This document shows, piece after piece, positions 19,785 through 29,459 of a stretch of 64,000 nucleotides of DNA. Position 1 is the first letter of the stretch; each line of letters opens with the position of its first letter. Made by a program: the position numbers and the translations under genes. This DNA comes from an uncultured Paracoccaceae bacterium. GTDB lineage: Bacteria > Pseudomonadota > Alphaproteobacteria > Rhodobacterales > Rhodobacteraceae. A model generated the notes under the pieces. That model saw only the letters and a program-made list of their open reading frames with translations, ran no database searches and was not told where the DNA came from. The stretch is taken from NCBI GenBank assembly GCA_905182165.1, contig CAJJAK010000001.1, positions 76,940 through 140,939 on the forward strand, read 5' to 3'.

Positions 19785-20147
19785 ATGACAAGTGATCGAA
19801 ATAAAGATTTAAAAGTGCGATGGCATGATATGGGCGGGAAAACTGCTGATCCAATTCAACTGACAGAACATGACTTTGAACTATGGGAAAAGCGAGTAGA
19901 TGCCCTTATGGTTTTATCAAGTAGTAAGGGTTACTTCACCGTAGATGGCCTGCGCAGAGTTTTAGAAGATATGGGCGAAGAAGCTTATAAAGAAATGGCC
20001 TATTATGAACGTTGGATTGCCTCCATTAATCAGAACCTTATTGAATCAGGTGCTTATAATATCCAAGAACTTGGAGAAAAAATGGCAGAAGTTGCAAAAC
20101 GAGGAGAAACTTATGGTGACTGTAGTATTGAAATAGTTGAACAATAA
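19785..20147 (+). CDS. Nitrile hydratase/thiocyanate hydrolase beta, N-terminal half
   Basis: 120 residues matching the N-terminal domain of the nitrile hydratase beta subunit: VRWHDMGGKTADPIQL, then HDFELWEKRVDALMVL, the DGLRRVLEDMGEEAY segment and YYERWIASINQNLIESG. Start at ATG 19785; a TTG two codons upstream is less likely. The SH3-like C-terminal half is a separate gene right behind it. The split resembles thiocyanate hydrolase (ScnB, ScnA, ScnC) and toyocamycin nitrile hydratase, rather than ordinary nitrile hydratases with one-piece beta. Intact, coupled to the next gene. Confidence 0.78.
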   Translation: MTSDRNKDLKVRWHDMGGKTADPIQLTEHDFELWEKRVDALMVLSSSKGYFTVDGLRRVLEDMGEEAYKEMAYYERWIASINQNLIESGAYNIQELGEKMAEVAKRGETYGDCSIEIVEQ

Positions 20148-20148
20148 G

Positions 20149-20406
20149 ATGACCGTTAAGATAAAGAGTTTATTCCCACCAGGACATGTTAGAACGCCAT
20201 CTTACTTAAGAGGCAAAGTGGGAGAGATAGAGCGAGAATTAGGCTATTTTCACAATCCTGAACAATTAGCTTACGACTTACCCGCACAAAAAATTAAACT
20301 CTACCGCGTCCGCTTCACAATGTCTGAAATATGGGGTGAGGAAGTAGAATGTGCTTCTGATACAATAGATGCAGAAATTTATGAACATTGGATAGAGAAG
20401 GATTAA
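20149..20406 (+). CDS. Nitrile hydratase/thiocyanate hydrolase beta, C-terminal half
   Basis: 85 residues equal to the C-terminal SH3-like barrel of nitrile hydratase beta: FPPGHVRTPSYLRGKVGEIE, LYRVRFTMSEIWGEE and a final EIYEHWIEKD. It starts at the ATG one base after the upstream stop. In thiocyanate hydrolase this piece is ScnA. It should assemble with the product before it and the alpha subunit after it to make one heterotrimer around the metal site. Function beyond the family is not certain. Intact. Confidence 0.78.
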   Translation: MTVKIKSLFPPGHVRTPSYLRGKVGEIERELGYFHNPEQLAYDLPAQKIKLYRVRFTMSEIWGEEVECASDTIDAEIYEHWIEKD

Positions 20407-20413
20407 ATAAAAA

Positions 20414-21049
20414 ATGCCACATGATCATGGAAGTCACTTAAGCTCGTCAGGTCACCCTTACCGAAAAGATCAAGATAAGCCGTTAACTTATTGGCAAAAT
20501 ATGGAAATTTCAGTTAGGGAAATCTTAATCCAAAAAGGCATAGTTTCAAACTCTGAGATACATCAAACAATTGATGACATGGATAACCGATCTCCAGCGA
20601 ATGGCGCTAAAGTAGTTGCACGAGCTTGGACTGACCAGAATTATAAAAAAAGATTATTGGAAAATGCATCTGATGCCTCAAAAGAATTAGGTTTTGATAT
20701 TGGCGCCCTCAAACTAATAGCACTAGAAAATACGGAAACGATCCATAATGTTATAGTCTGCACGTTATGTTCTTGCTATCCTAGAAACCTTTTAGGACTT
20801 CCACCAGACTGGTATAAACAGCGAAGCTATCGTAGTAGGATTGTTAAGTTTCCAAGAAAAGTATTAAAAGAATTCGGTCTTCACCTGTCTAATGATATAT
20901 CCATACGCGTGCATGATAGTACAGCAGATATGCGATATATAGTATTGCCACTACGTCCCAAAGGCACCGAAAAACTTTCAGTGGAAAAATTAGAAGCATT
21001 AGTAACAAGAGATAGTATGATAGGTGTTGGTTTGCCAAAATCTATATGA
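20414..21049 (+). CDS. Nitrile hydratase alpha / thiocyanate hydrolase gamma-like catalytic subunit
   Basis: 211 residues. VCTLCSCYPR holds the metal claw (Cys 116, 119 and 121, two of them normally oxidised). The Thr in CTLCSC points to the cobalt type, since iron enzymes have Ser. The N-terminus is His-rich (MPHDHGSH), as in ScnC of thiocyanate hydrolase, and VREILIQKG, VARAWTD, RYIVLPLRP and RDSMIGVGLPK also fit. The reaction is hydration of a nitrile to an amide, or hydrolysis of thiocyanate to carbonyl sulfide and ammonia. The order betaN-betaC-alpha equals scnB-scnA-scnC. No activator/cobalt chaperone gene is seen nearby. Confidence 0.85.
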   Translation: MPHDHGSHLSSSGHPYRKDQDKPLTYWQNMEISVREILIQKGIVSNSEIHQTIDDMDNRSPANGAKVVARAWTDQNYKKRLLENASDASKELGFDIGALKLIALENTETIHNVIVCTLCSCYPRNLLGLPPDWYKQRSYRSRIVKFPRKVLKEFGLHLSNDISIRVHDSTADMRYIVLPLRPKGTEKLSVEKLEALVTRDSMIGVGLPKSI

Positions 21050-21885
21050 AAAATAATTTTCAGAACCTATCAAGTACCACTCAAGCAATCCTATTCATGA
21101 TAACTACTTTGTTTATGTTTTCTATAATGGATATAATAGCAAAATACCTAAACGATAGTTACGATACATTCCAGATAGTTTGGGCAAGATATACAAGCCA
21201 ACTCGTATTGGCATTTTTTATTTCACCCTTTTTTATCTTTCCCCTTAAGAAAATTTATAAAATTACAACTGATGCTATTAGTACACAAAACAATTTGTTT
21301 TAAAGACATTTAGCTAAAGCAGTCCAATTTAATTTAATCCTCACCAAAAAAGTTTTATTAATTAAAAAAGAACGTGCTGGCATTAAACGTTTTTTCGGAA
21401 TTTCTATCGGTTTAATCGGTACATTAATTATAATCAGACCAGGAACAAACATATTTGAATTAAGTACCTTACTTCCTCTAGGGGCAGCAATTTGCTATTC
21501 TGGATATGCTATTTCCACAAGGTTCTTAGGTTCAGAAGAAAGTCCATGGACCAGTTTTCTATATACAGCGCTTATGGGTACTCTTTTAGCATCATTTGTT
21601 GTACCCTTTTATTGGACAACTCCAAATCCTTCTGACTCTATATTAATGATTTTCATGGGAGTAGTTGGCGGCATTGGACATTATTGCATAATAAAAGCAT
21701 TTACCCTTGGTGAAGCATCAGCAATCGCACCTTACTCATATGTTTCTATAATTTTTGCTTCCTTTTGGGGAATGTTATTATTCAATGAATACCCCGATAT
21801 TGAAACATATTTTGGTACGCTTGTGATCATTACAGCCGGACTGTATGTTTGGTGGAGAGAAACCAAAATAAGTCATAGAACGTAA
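21046..21885 (+). pseudogene. EamA/DMT-family transporter with an internal deletion
   Basis: The ATG overlaps the alpha-subunit stop. The first 70 residues (FMITTLFMFSIMDIIAKYL) and everything from KKERAGIKRFFGISIGLIG onward read as a DMT permease, ending ITAGLYVWWRETK. Between about 21290 and 21345 the frame is lost. The two or so helices that normally lie between the first helices and the KERxGxKR(F/W)xG motif are missing, roughly 100-150 bases by comparison with the family. So this is a deletion plus frame change rather than one slip. The location suggests a permease serving the hydratase. As it stands the gene cannot make a normal protein. Confidence 0.65.
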
Positions 21886-21891
21886 CTAAAA

Positions 21892-22781
21892 ATGCCAGAA
21901 ATAAAAAATGTAACTCCCTGGGAACGAAATCAAACCTTAAAAGATATTCTTATTACAGTTCTTGCTTTGATTGTTATTAATTTTTTATTATTTCTACCTT
22001 ATCGCTTAAGGCTATCATTCTCCGGTTGGATTTTTAAAACTTTTTTGGGTCCAATAACTGGGAGAACAAAAGTTGCTTTAGAACAAATTCAAATTGTTTA
22101 CCCGAATAAATCAAAGACAGAAAGTTCCAAAATTGCCAATAAGTGTCTTAATAATATTGGTAGAAATTTATATAGAAAATTTTTCACCAAATTCTGAGCT
22201 AAAACCAGCTAACCACCATAACTGGACCAGGAATCAAACTAATAAAAGATGCTGAAACCAAGGGCAAAGCTATTATACTAGCCACTGGACATTTTGGAAA
22301 CTATGAAGCCGCCAGGAACGCTTTACTTAAATTAGATCTTGAAACCGGTGGGATGTATCGGCCAATGAACAATAAAACATTCAATAAATTATATGTTGAT
22401 GCAATGCAAAAAAGTGGCAAACCAATTTTTTCTCGCGGTAGTAAGGGCACCAAGGGAATGGTAAAGCATTTACGGCAAGGCGGGCGAACGATAATACTAT
22501 TTGATCAAAAAATGAGAGAAGGGAAATGTTTAAATTTTTTAGGACAACCGTCCATGACTATTCTTTCCCCCGCAGAATTAGCACTAAAATTTGACGCGCA
22601 TTTAATACCATTCTTTGGTATCAGAAATGAAGATGGGTTTTCTTTTACAAATATTTTTGAAGAACCAATCCCACATACAAATGCAAAGGCTATGTCACAG
22701 CAGTTAAATGACCGACTGACTGCACGTATTCATAATAATCCTGAGCAGTGGTTTTGGGTCCATCGAAGATGGAAAAGTTAA
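21892..22781 (+). CDS. Lysophospholipid/lipid A acyltransferase (LpxL/HtrB family), one frameshift
   Basis: One membrane helix near residues 20-40 (ILITVLALIVINFLLFLPYR), then LGPITGRTKVALEQIQIVYPN typical of the family. After a frame change near 22195 it reads TITGPGIKLIKDAETKGKAI and ATGHFGNYEAARN, where HFGNYE is the catalytic H-x4-E. YRPMNN, RQGGRTIILFDQKM, FLGQPSMTILSPAELAL and the final NPEQWFWVHRRWK complete it. Restored length about 296 residues. It would add a secondary acyl chain to lipid A, or acylate another lipid, at the inner membrane. Confidence 0.78.
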
Positions 22782-22818
22782 TTTTCTTTATTTAAAATAA
22801 TTAAACTTTATTCTGTCA

Positions 22819-25497
22819 TTAATTTTTTGCTAAATTTCGCAAAACATAATGTAAGACACCACCATGTTGAATATATTCAATTTCAACCTCTGTATCTATT
22901 TTTAATTTTAATAAAATATTTTTTTCCACTCCATCACTATATACTATCGTAGCAGGCACTTCTGAAAGTGGGGTTAAATCACCTTCTAAACCACTGATTG
23001 TGATATTCTCCATACCCGTCAAGTTTAATGAAGCTCTATTTTGACCATTAATAAATTCAAATGGCATAACTCCCATACCTACTAAATTTGAGCGATGTAT
23101 TCGCTCATAACTTTCTGCAATTACAGCTTTTACTCCCAATAACTTAGTTCCTTTAGCTGCCCAATCTCTCGATGAGCCAGCTCCATATTGCTCGCCAGCA
23201 ATAACAACAAGTGGTGTATCGTTTTCTTTATAAGCCATTGCAGCATCATATATAGAAACCACCTCACCATTTGGATTTTTCGTAAATCCACCCTCTAAAT
23301 CATCTAACATTTCATTTTTAAAGTATCCAAGCAAAAGTTCCTCTCATCATCACTTCATGGTTTCCGCGACGTGATCCATAGCTATTAAATTCCCTTACAG
23401 GTACTTGATGCTCCATAAAATATTCACCTGTTGGACTATCTTTTTTAATATTTCCTGCTGGAGATATATGATCAGTAGTAACTGATTTACCTAAAATTGC
23501 TAAAATTTTAGCACTTATTACATCTTTAATAACGCCTGGTGAAGCACTCATTTTTTCGAAATACGGGGGGTTTTGTACATAAGTAGATGATACCGGCCAA
23601 TCATATGTCAAACTATCTGTCGTTTTAACAGATTGCCATTTATCATCACCCTCAAACACATCTGCATATTTTTCAGTGAAAGCTTCGCGAGTAACTGTAG
23701 CTTCAACTAATTCATTAATTTCTTTGGCCGTTGGCCAAATGTCTTTCAAATACACATTATTCCCGTTTAGGTCTTGACCCAAAGTATCTGTAGTTAAATT
23801 TATATCCATTGTGCCCGCAATTGCATAAGCAACAACTAATGGAGGTGATGCTAAATAATTTGCCCGAACATCAGGTGAAATACGTCCTTCAAAATTCCTA
23901 TTCCCAGATAAAACAGATATAGCAACAAGATCTCCTTCAGAAATTGCTTCACTTATTTCAGGCAATGGACCAGAATTTCCAATACAAGTTGTGCATCCAT
24001 AACCAACTAAATTAAAACCAATAAATCCAGATCTTTCTGAAGATCTGCCGCTTCTAGATAAGCTGAAACAACCTGAGAGCCTGGTGCTAAAGATGTTTTT
24101 ACCCAGGGTTTTCTTTTAAGCCCCAATGCTGCCGCTTTTCTCGCAACTAACCCAGCACCAATCATCACATATGGGTTGGATGTGTTAGTACATGAAGTTA
24201 TTGATGCAATAACAATTTTACCCGACTCCATATCGTATTCTTCACCTTCTACCTTAATTTTCTTATCCATTGGTCTTTTGAAATTCTCTTTCATTTCTTT
24301 AACAAACGCTGTTTGAGAGTTAGTTAAAGAAATGAAATCTTGAGGTCTTTTAGGTCCTGAAATAGCTGAAACTATAGTGCTCATATCAAGTTTTAATGTG
24401 TCTGTATAAATTGGTCTATAATCATCGGATCGCCAGAGACCATTTTCTTTAGCATAAAGCTCAACTAGTTTTATTCTTCTTTCATCGCGACCAGTTTTTC
24501 TTAAATAGTTGAGTGTTTCATCATCTATTGGGAAAAACCCACAAGTAGCCCCATATTCAGGAGCCATATTAGCGATTGTCGCTCGATCAGCTTGTGGCAA
24601 GTTATCCAGACCTTCACCATAGAATTCTACAAATTTTCCTACCACTCCCTTTGAGCGGAGCATTTCAACAACTTTTAGAACCAAATCGGTACCCGTAGTT
24701 CCGTCTTGCATTGCGCCCGTTAGCTTAAAACCAATTACTTCTGGAATTAGCATGGAAATGGGTTGCCCCAACATGGCTGCTTCCGCCTCGATACCACCAA
24801 CTCCCCAACCTAAAACAGCTACACCATTGACCATAGTCGTATGACTATCGGTTCCAACTAAAGTATCTGGATATGCTACATCCACACCAAATTGATCTTT
24901 ATCCACCCAAATGGTTTGAGACAAATACTCTAAATTTACTTGGTGGCATATACCAGTACCAGGAGGAACAACGCGAAAATTATTAAACGCGTTTTGGCCC
25001 CATTTTAAAAATGTATAACGCTCTATATTTCGCTCGTACTCTCGATCAACATTCATTTGGAAAGCTCGAGGAGTGCCAAATTCGTCGATCATCACAGAAT
25101 GGTCAATCACTAAATCTACTGGATTCAGGGGGTTAATTTTTTTTGCATCACCACCCAAGGTAATTATAGCATCTCTCATTGCAGCTAAATCAACTACTGC
25201 CGGCACTCCAGTAAAATCTTGCAATAAAACCCTTGCTGGCCTGTAAGCTATTTCAGTATTTTTACCATTATTAATTCCCCAATCAGAAAAAGCCTTGATA
25301 TCATTAATATGAACTGTTTTACCATCTTCAAATCTTAACATATTTTCTAAGACAACTTTTAAAACAGCTGGTAAATTTTTAAAATCTCCAAGTCCAGCGC
25401 TCTCAGCCGCATCAATAGAATAGTAGGCAACAGATAAATCACCAGATTTTAAAATTTTCCTAGTTTTGGCTGTATCCTTACCTACGGTTATCGACAT
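22819..25497 (-). CDS. acnA: Aconitate hydratase A, two frameshifts
   Basis: TCA-cycle enzyme interconverting citrate and isocitrate. Seen: [64 protein letters not shown] (first Fe-S Cys), [12 protein letters not shown] (the other two cysteines), [31 protein letters not shown] and [17 protein letters not shown]. Frame changes near 24005 and 23325 split it into three. Restored length about 892 residues, normal for AcnA. Start at 25497 behind AGGGGAG. Each break is a one- or two-base change next to fully conserved sequence. Sequence error is likely, as this is a central enzyme. Confidence 0.92.
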
Positions 25498-25704
25498 ATG
25501 GCTCCCCTGTATTTGGCTTAAGTTCAAAAAGGCTATGCACTAAACTATTGAATGGATCAAGAGTAGCAACGTTAAATGTATACTCTAATCTCTAAACTTA
25601 ATTTGATATTAATAATTTTAATTTTATTAAATAATATAATGATCTACATTACTATTACAGTTTTACTATTTTTTTTTATGACTTCTTCAGATAGAAGCAA
25701 ATAT

Positions 25705-26328
25705 ATGTTATTATCTACTGAAAACCTGACTTGTGTTAGAAATAATCGAGAGATCCTATCAGATGTTTCGTTGACGTTAACTAATGGTCAAATTATCTCA
25801 CTATATGGCCCAAATGGATCAGGAAAGACCACTCTCCTAAAAACTTTGGCTAACATATTACCCCATACCAAGGGAGTAGTTTTAAACCTAGAAAGAGAAG
25901 CATGTTTTTTAGGTCATTTAAACTGTTTGAAAACAGATTTAACAGTTTTTGAAAACCTGTTATTTTGGAATGGTATCTATCAGGGAAATAAAATTGAAAT
26001 TGCTATCTCCCTTCTTAAACTAGAAGAAATCATTGATATAACAATTGCACAATTGAGTGCTGGGCAAAAAAGAAAAGTTGCTCTTGCAAGGCTCTTAATT
26101 AGTAAAACTAAGTTATGGTTGTTAGATGAACCCTATGAATCCCTTGATCAGCATAATATTGATTTGTTTAACAGAATTATGAGAAACCACTTGGAAGAAA
26201 ATGGTGGGATAATAATTGCAACACATTCACCAATAAAATTTGAAAATGCAAAACTCATTAACATATCAAATTTCAAAGTTTTAAACAATTATGAGAATGA
26301 TCCTTTTATCGAAAATTTCAAAAGATGA
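25705..26328 (+). CDS. ccmA: Cytochrome c biogenesis ABC transporter ATP-binding protein
   Basis: ATPase of the CcmABCD complex that drives release of holo-CcmE during heme delivery to periplasmic c-type cytochromes. Walker A GPNGSGKTTLL, LGHLNCLKTDLTVFENLLFW as in CcmA, signature LSAGQKRKVALARLL, Walker B LWLLDEPYESLD, and H-loop ATHS. I start at ATG 25705 (MLLSTENLTC), which matches CcmA N-termini. In-frame ATGs at 25678 and 25576 would add a hydrophobic extension not found in the family. It overlaps ccmB by 4 bases. Intact. Confidence 0.88.
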   Translation: MLLSTENLTCVRNNREILSDVSLTLTNGQIISLYGPNGSGKTTLLKTLANILPHTKGVVLNLEREACFLGHLNCLKTDLTVFENLLFWNGIYQGNKIEIAISLLKLEEIIDITIAQLSAGQKRKVALARLLISKTKLWLLDEPYESLDQHNIDLFNRIMRNHLEENGGIIIATHSPIKFENAKLINISNFKVLNNYENDPFIENFKR

Positions 26329-26977
26329 TCTCAATCCTTAAACGAGATATTTTATTATCAATAAGATCTGGAACTGGATTCAGTTTAAGTTTGAGTTTTT
26401 TTCTTCTAATTATTATTTTTGTTCCCTTAGCCGTAGGGCCAGAAAGCACCAAGATAAAATCAATCGCTCCAGGAATTTTATGGCTAAGTGCTCTACTTGC
26501 TTGCTTATTATCACTTGATCGGATTTTTCAGTTAGATTTTGAAGACGGTTCTCTTGAGACTCTTTTAATAGCCCCAATACCACTCGAAGGAATTGTTTTT
26601 GCAAAGGCTGTAGCTCACTGGCTGACGACTGGACTAGCCATAACAATTATTGCACCTTTTATTGGTTTTTTATACAATTTTGATAACATACTTTGGTATG
26701 GGTTTTTATCAGTCTATTAGTTGGAACTCCAAGTTTAAGTTTTATCGGCGCCTTTGGAGCAAGTTTAACAATCGGTTTAAAAGTATTGAATTTTCTAATA
26801 TTTTTGATAATGCCATTTTTTATTCCCACATTAATATTTGGCTCACAGACTGTATGGCGAGCCGCTAGTGGGATGCAAATAACTAATTCCTTTTTATTCA
26901 CGGCCGGTATTAGTGCATTTGTGGTTACATTGATGCCTTTTGCCGCTGCCACAGCTATAAAAATGGCTTTAAAATAG
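26325..26977 (+). CDS. ccmB: Heme exporter protein CcmB, one frameshift
   Basis: Membrane partner of CcmA. ISILKRDILLSIRSGTG, FFLLIIIFVPLAVGPE, WLSALLACLLSLDRIFQLDFEDGSLE, APIPLEGIVFAKAVAHW, then after a frame change near 26700 LVGTPSLSFIGAFGASLT and LIMPFFIPTLIFG. Six helices and about 217 residues after repair, the standard CcmB size. The ATG overlaps the ccmA stop (ATGA). A one-base slip in TATGGGTTTTTA is the likely cause. Confidence 0.88.
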
Positions 26978-27033
26978 TGTTAATAACATATTTAATAAAG
27001 TCAGTATATAATCGTGATTGTGATTGAAATATT

Positions 27034-27762
27034 ATGTCAATTTGGAAATATTCTAACCCAGCTTTTTTCATGTCCTTTAGTCAGAGGATTCTTCCATTAA
27101 TTTCAATAATTGCTTTTATTTTACTATCAGTTGGTCTTTACTGGGGATTTTTTTTAACACCAGATGATTACCAACAAGGCAGTTCAGTCAAAATTATATT
27201 TTTACATGTTCCAGCTGCCTTAATTGCGATAAACACCTGGTTTGTCATGTTGGTTAGCTCTCTTATATGGTTAGTGAGACGTCACCATATTAGTGCATTA
27301 ATAGCAAAAGCAGCAGCCCCAATTGGCCTCATTATGACATTAATTGCCATAATAACAGGAATGATCTGGGGCCAACAAATGTGGGGGACTTACTGGGCTT
27401 GGGATCCTCGCCTTACCTCGTTTCTCATATTGTTTTTATTTTACGTTGGGTATCAAACTTTATGGGGTGCAATAGAAAACCCTGATGCTGCAGCTGACTT
27501 AACCTCAATCTTATGTCTAGTGGGTACAGTTTTTGCCATTCTAAGTCGTTACGCAGTAAATTTTTGGAGCCAAGGCCTTCATCAAGGAGCTTCACTATCT
27601 TTAGACAAGGAAGAACATGTCCATAGTGCTTTTTCAAATCCACTTTACATATGTATTATAGGTTTCATATTTTTATTTTTTACATTAGTTATTGTAAGAA
27701 CCCGTACAGAGATCATGAGACGTCAAATAAATGCACTTGAGAGAAGAAAAGGCAATAGTTGA
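27034..27762 (+). CDS. ccmC: Heme exporter protein CcmC
   Basis: 242 residues, six helices. It carries the tryptophan-rich heme-handling motif WGTYWAWDPRLTS in a periplasmic loop, flanked by conserved histidines (FLHVPAA and the later SLHQGAS-like region LHQGASLSL). CcmC loads heme onto the chaperone CcmE. 56 bases follow ccmB. The stop overlaps the ccmD start (TGATG). Intact. Confidence 0.93.
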   Translation: MSIWKYSNPAFFMSFSQRILPLISIIAFILLSVGLYWGFFLTPDDYQQGSSVKIIFLHVPAALIAINTWFVMLVSSLIWLVRRHHISALIAKAAAPIGLIMTLIAIITGMIWGQQMWGTYWAWDPRLTSFLILFLFYVGYQTLWGAIENPDAAADLTSILCLVGTVFAILSRYAVNFWSQGLHQGASLSLDKEEHVHSAFSNPLYICIIGFIFLFFTLVIVRTRTEIMRRQINALERRKGNS

Positions 27763-27910
27763 TGCTTGAACTTGGAAAATATGCAGCGCCAATATATTTG
27801 GCTTATGGGGCAACTTTTACATTATTATTTGGCATAATGTTCTAACAAGTACAATCTACCTCCGCGCAAAAATACTTAAAAAACTTAAAGAAAAATTAAA
27901 TCGTGAGTAA
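27762..27910 (+). CDS. ccmD: Heme exporter protein CcmD, one frameshift
   Basis: Very small single-helix protein that helps CcmABC release holo-CcmE. MLELGKYAAPIYLAYGATFT is the conserved CcmD start. After FGI the frame changes near 27838 and continues LTSTIYLRAKILKKLKEKL with a basic tail, stopping at 27910. Restored length about 49 residues, normal. The start overlaps the ccmC stop and the end overlaps the GTG start of ccmG. Confidence 0.8.
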
Positions 27911-28373
27911 AAAAATATTCTTCATTTCGTTTATTCCAGTGCTAATATTTTTAACAGTAGGCTCGTTACTTTTTTTTGGGTTGTCTAAAAATGATGCTCT
28001 ACCTTTTGTAATTGGAGAAAGTGCTACAAAATTACCTGAAACTTTTCTGATTGGATATGAACCAATTCCTAAAAATGCCATGGTAGAGCAAAAAATTAAA
28101 ATAATTAATTTCTGGGCAAGTTGGTGTGCTCCCTGTAGAGCCGAACACCCTAATATCCAAAAACTGGCAGACATGGATATCAAAGTGTATGGGATAAACT
28201 TAAAAGATAATTCTTCATCAGCTATTAAATTTTTGACAAAATTAGGCAATCCTTATGATGGGATAGGAACAGATAAAAATGGAAAAACAGCAATAGACTG
28301 GGGCGTTTATGGTGTTCCTGAAACCTTTATATTAGATAAGCCTTTTTTATCGACATCCAGGCCCAATAACTAA
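27903..28373 (+). CDS. ccmG: Thiol:disulfide interchange protein CcmG/DsbE, frameshift at the end
   Basis: One N-terminal membrane anchor (IFFISFIPVLIFLTVGSLLFF), then a periplasmic thioredoxin fold with NFWASWCAPCRAEHP carrying the CxxC, YGINLKDN, and WGVYGVPETFILDK with the cis-Pro. It keeps the apocytochrome haem-site cysteines reduced. The frame slips near 28340: the family ending YRHPGPITKKVL reads in another frame to about 28410. So the true end lies a little beyond the stop given here. GTG start inside the ccmD end. Confidence 0.85.
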   Translation: MSKKIFFISFIPVLIFLTVGSLLFFGLSKNDALPFVIGESATKLPETFLIGYEPIPKNAMVEQKIKIINFWASWCAPCRAEHPNIQKLADMDIKVYGINLKDNSSSAIKFLTKLGNPYDGIGTDKNGKTAIDWGVYGVPETFILDKPFLSTSRPNN

Positions 28374-28465
28374 GAAAGTTTTAAATAAAAAAATAATTCC
28401 TATAATTTTCCTTAAACTAGCCCACCCTACTGGTATTTCTAATTTAAGGTATGTTATCCCAAATT

Positions 28466-29459
28466 ATGATAAAAGTTTTGAAAATTCGAAAACCTGATGA
28501 TTGGCACCTTCATTTAAGAGATGGGGACATGCTCAAACCAATTTTGAAAGAAACAGTTCGTGATTTCAAAAGGGCCATAATTATGCCAAACCTTGTTCCA
28601 CCAATTCTGAATAGTAAAGATGCTTTAAATTACCGAGATAAAATTTTGTCTGCGCTACCCGTAGGGTCAAAATTTGAACCTTTAATGACAATTTATTTAA
28701 CTGATAAAAGCAACCATAAAGATATAATTGAAGCTTATTTGTCAGGTTTAATTTCTGCAGTTAAGCTTTACCCTGCCGGGGCTACAACCAACTCTCAATC
28801 AGGTGTAACAAACTTCGGATTCCCCCATTATTAGAAAAAATAACAGAAGTTGGTGTTCCAATATGTATACATGGCGAAACTTCTTCACCATCTGTAGATA
28901 TCTTTGACAGAGAAGCATTCTTCATTGAAGAAATACTAGATCCAATCAGAAATAAGATACCAGGAATAAAAATTATCTTAGAACACATCACAACAAAAGA
29001 AGGGGTGGAATATATATTATCTGAGGGCAAGAACCTTGCGGCAACCATCACGACACATCATTTGATAATTAATAGAAATGACCTTTTGGCCGGTGGGATC
29101 AAACCACATTATTATTGCTTGCCTATAGCAAAAAGAGAAAAACACCGCATTGCACTAAGAGCTGCTGCAACCTCGGGAGATAAACGCTTTTTTTTGGGAA
29201 CAGACAGTGCACCACACGTAGACTCTTTAAAGGAGAGTAATTGTGGGTGTGCTGGTATTTTTTCAGCCACCAATACGATGTCATATTTAGCCCATTTGCA
29301 GTACAACTGAAGGATGCATTACATCAATTAGAAAAATTTGTGTCCATCAACGGAAAAAAATTTTTATAATTTAAAAGTTAACCAAGCCATGTTGAAACAC
29401 CTGACGGCCCCGTCACGGTTTTCGATCCGGGCTTTGATCTGAATTGGCGCGTTGAGTAA
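28466..29459 (+). CDS. pyrC: Dihydroorotase, frameshifted, with a high-G+C 3' end
   Basis: Third step of pyrimidine synthesis. [19 protein letters not shown] carries the zinc His pair, then [23 protein letters not shown] (carboxylated Lys), [30 protein letters not shown] and LGTDSAPH (catalytic Asp). Frame changes occur near 28822 and 29305. Near 29386 the AT-rich gene stops abruptly after FYNLKVNQA. The sequence jumps, with about 20 expected codons missing, to [15 protein letters not shown] and a stop at 29459. That is the normal dihydroorotase C-terminus but with high-G+C codons. The gene as written is a hybrid. Confidence 0.85.
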
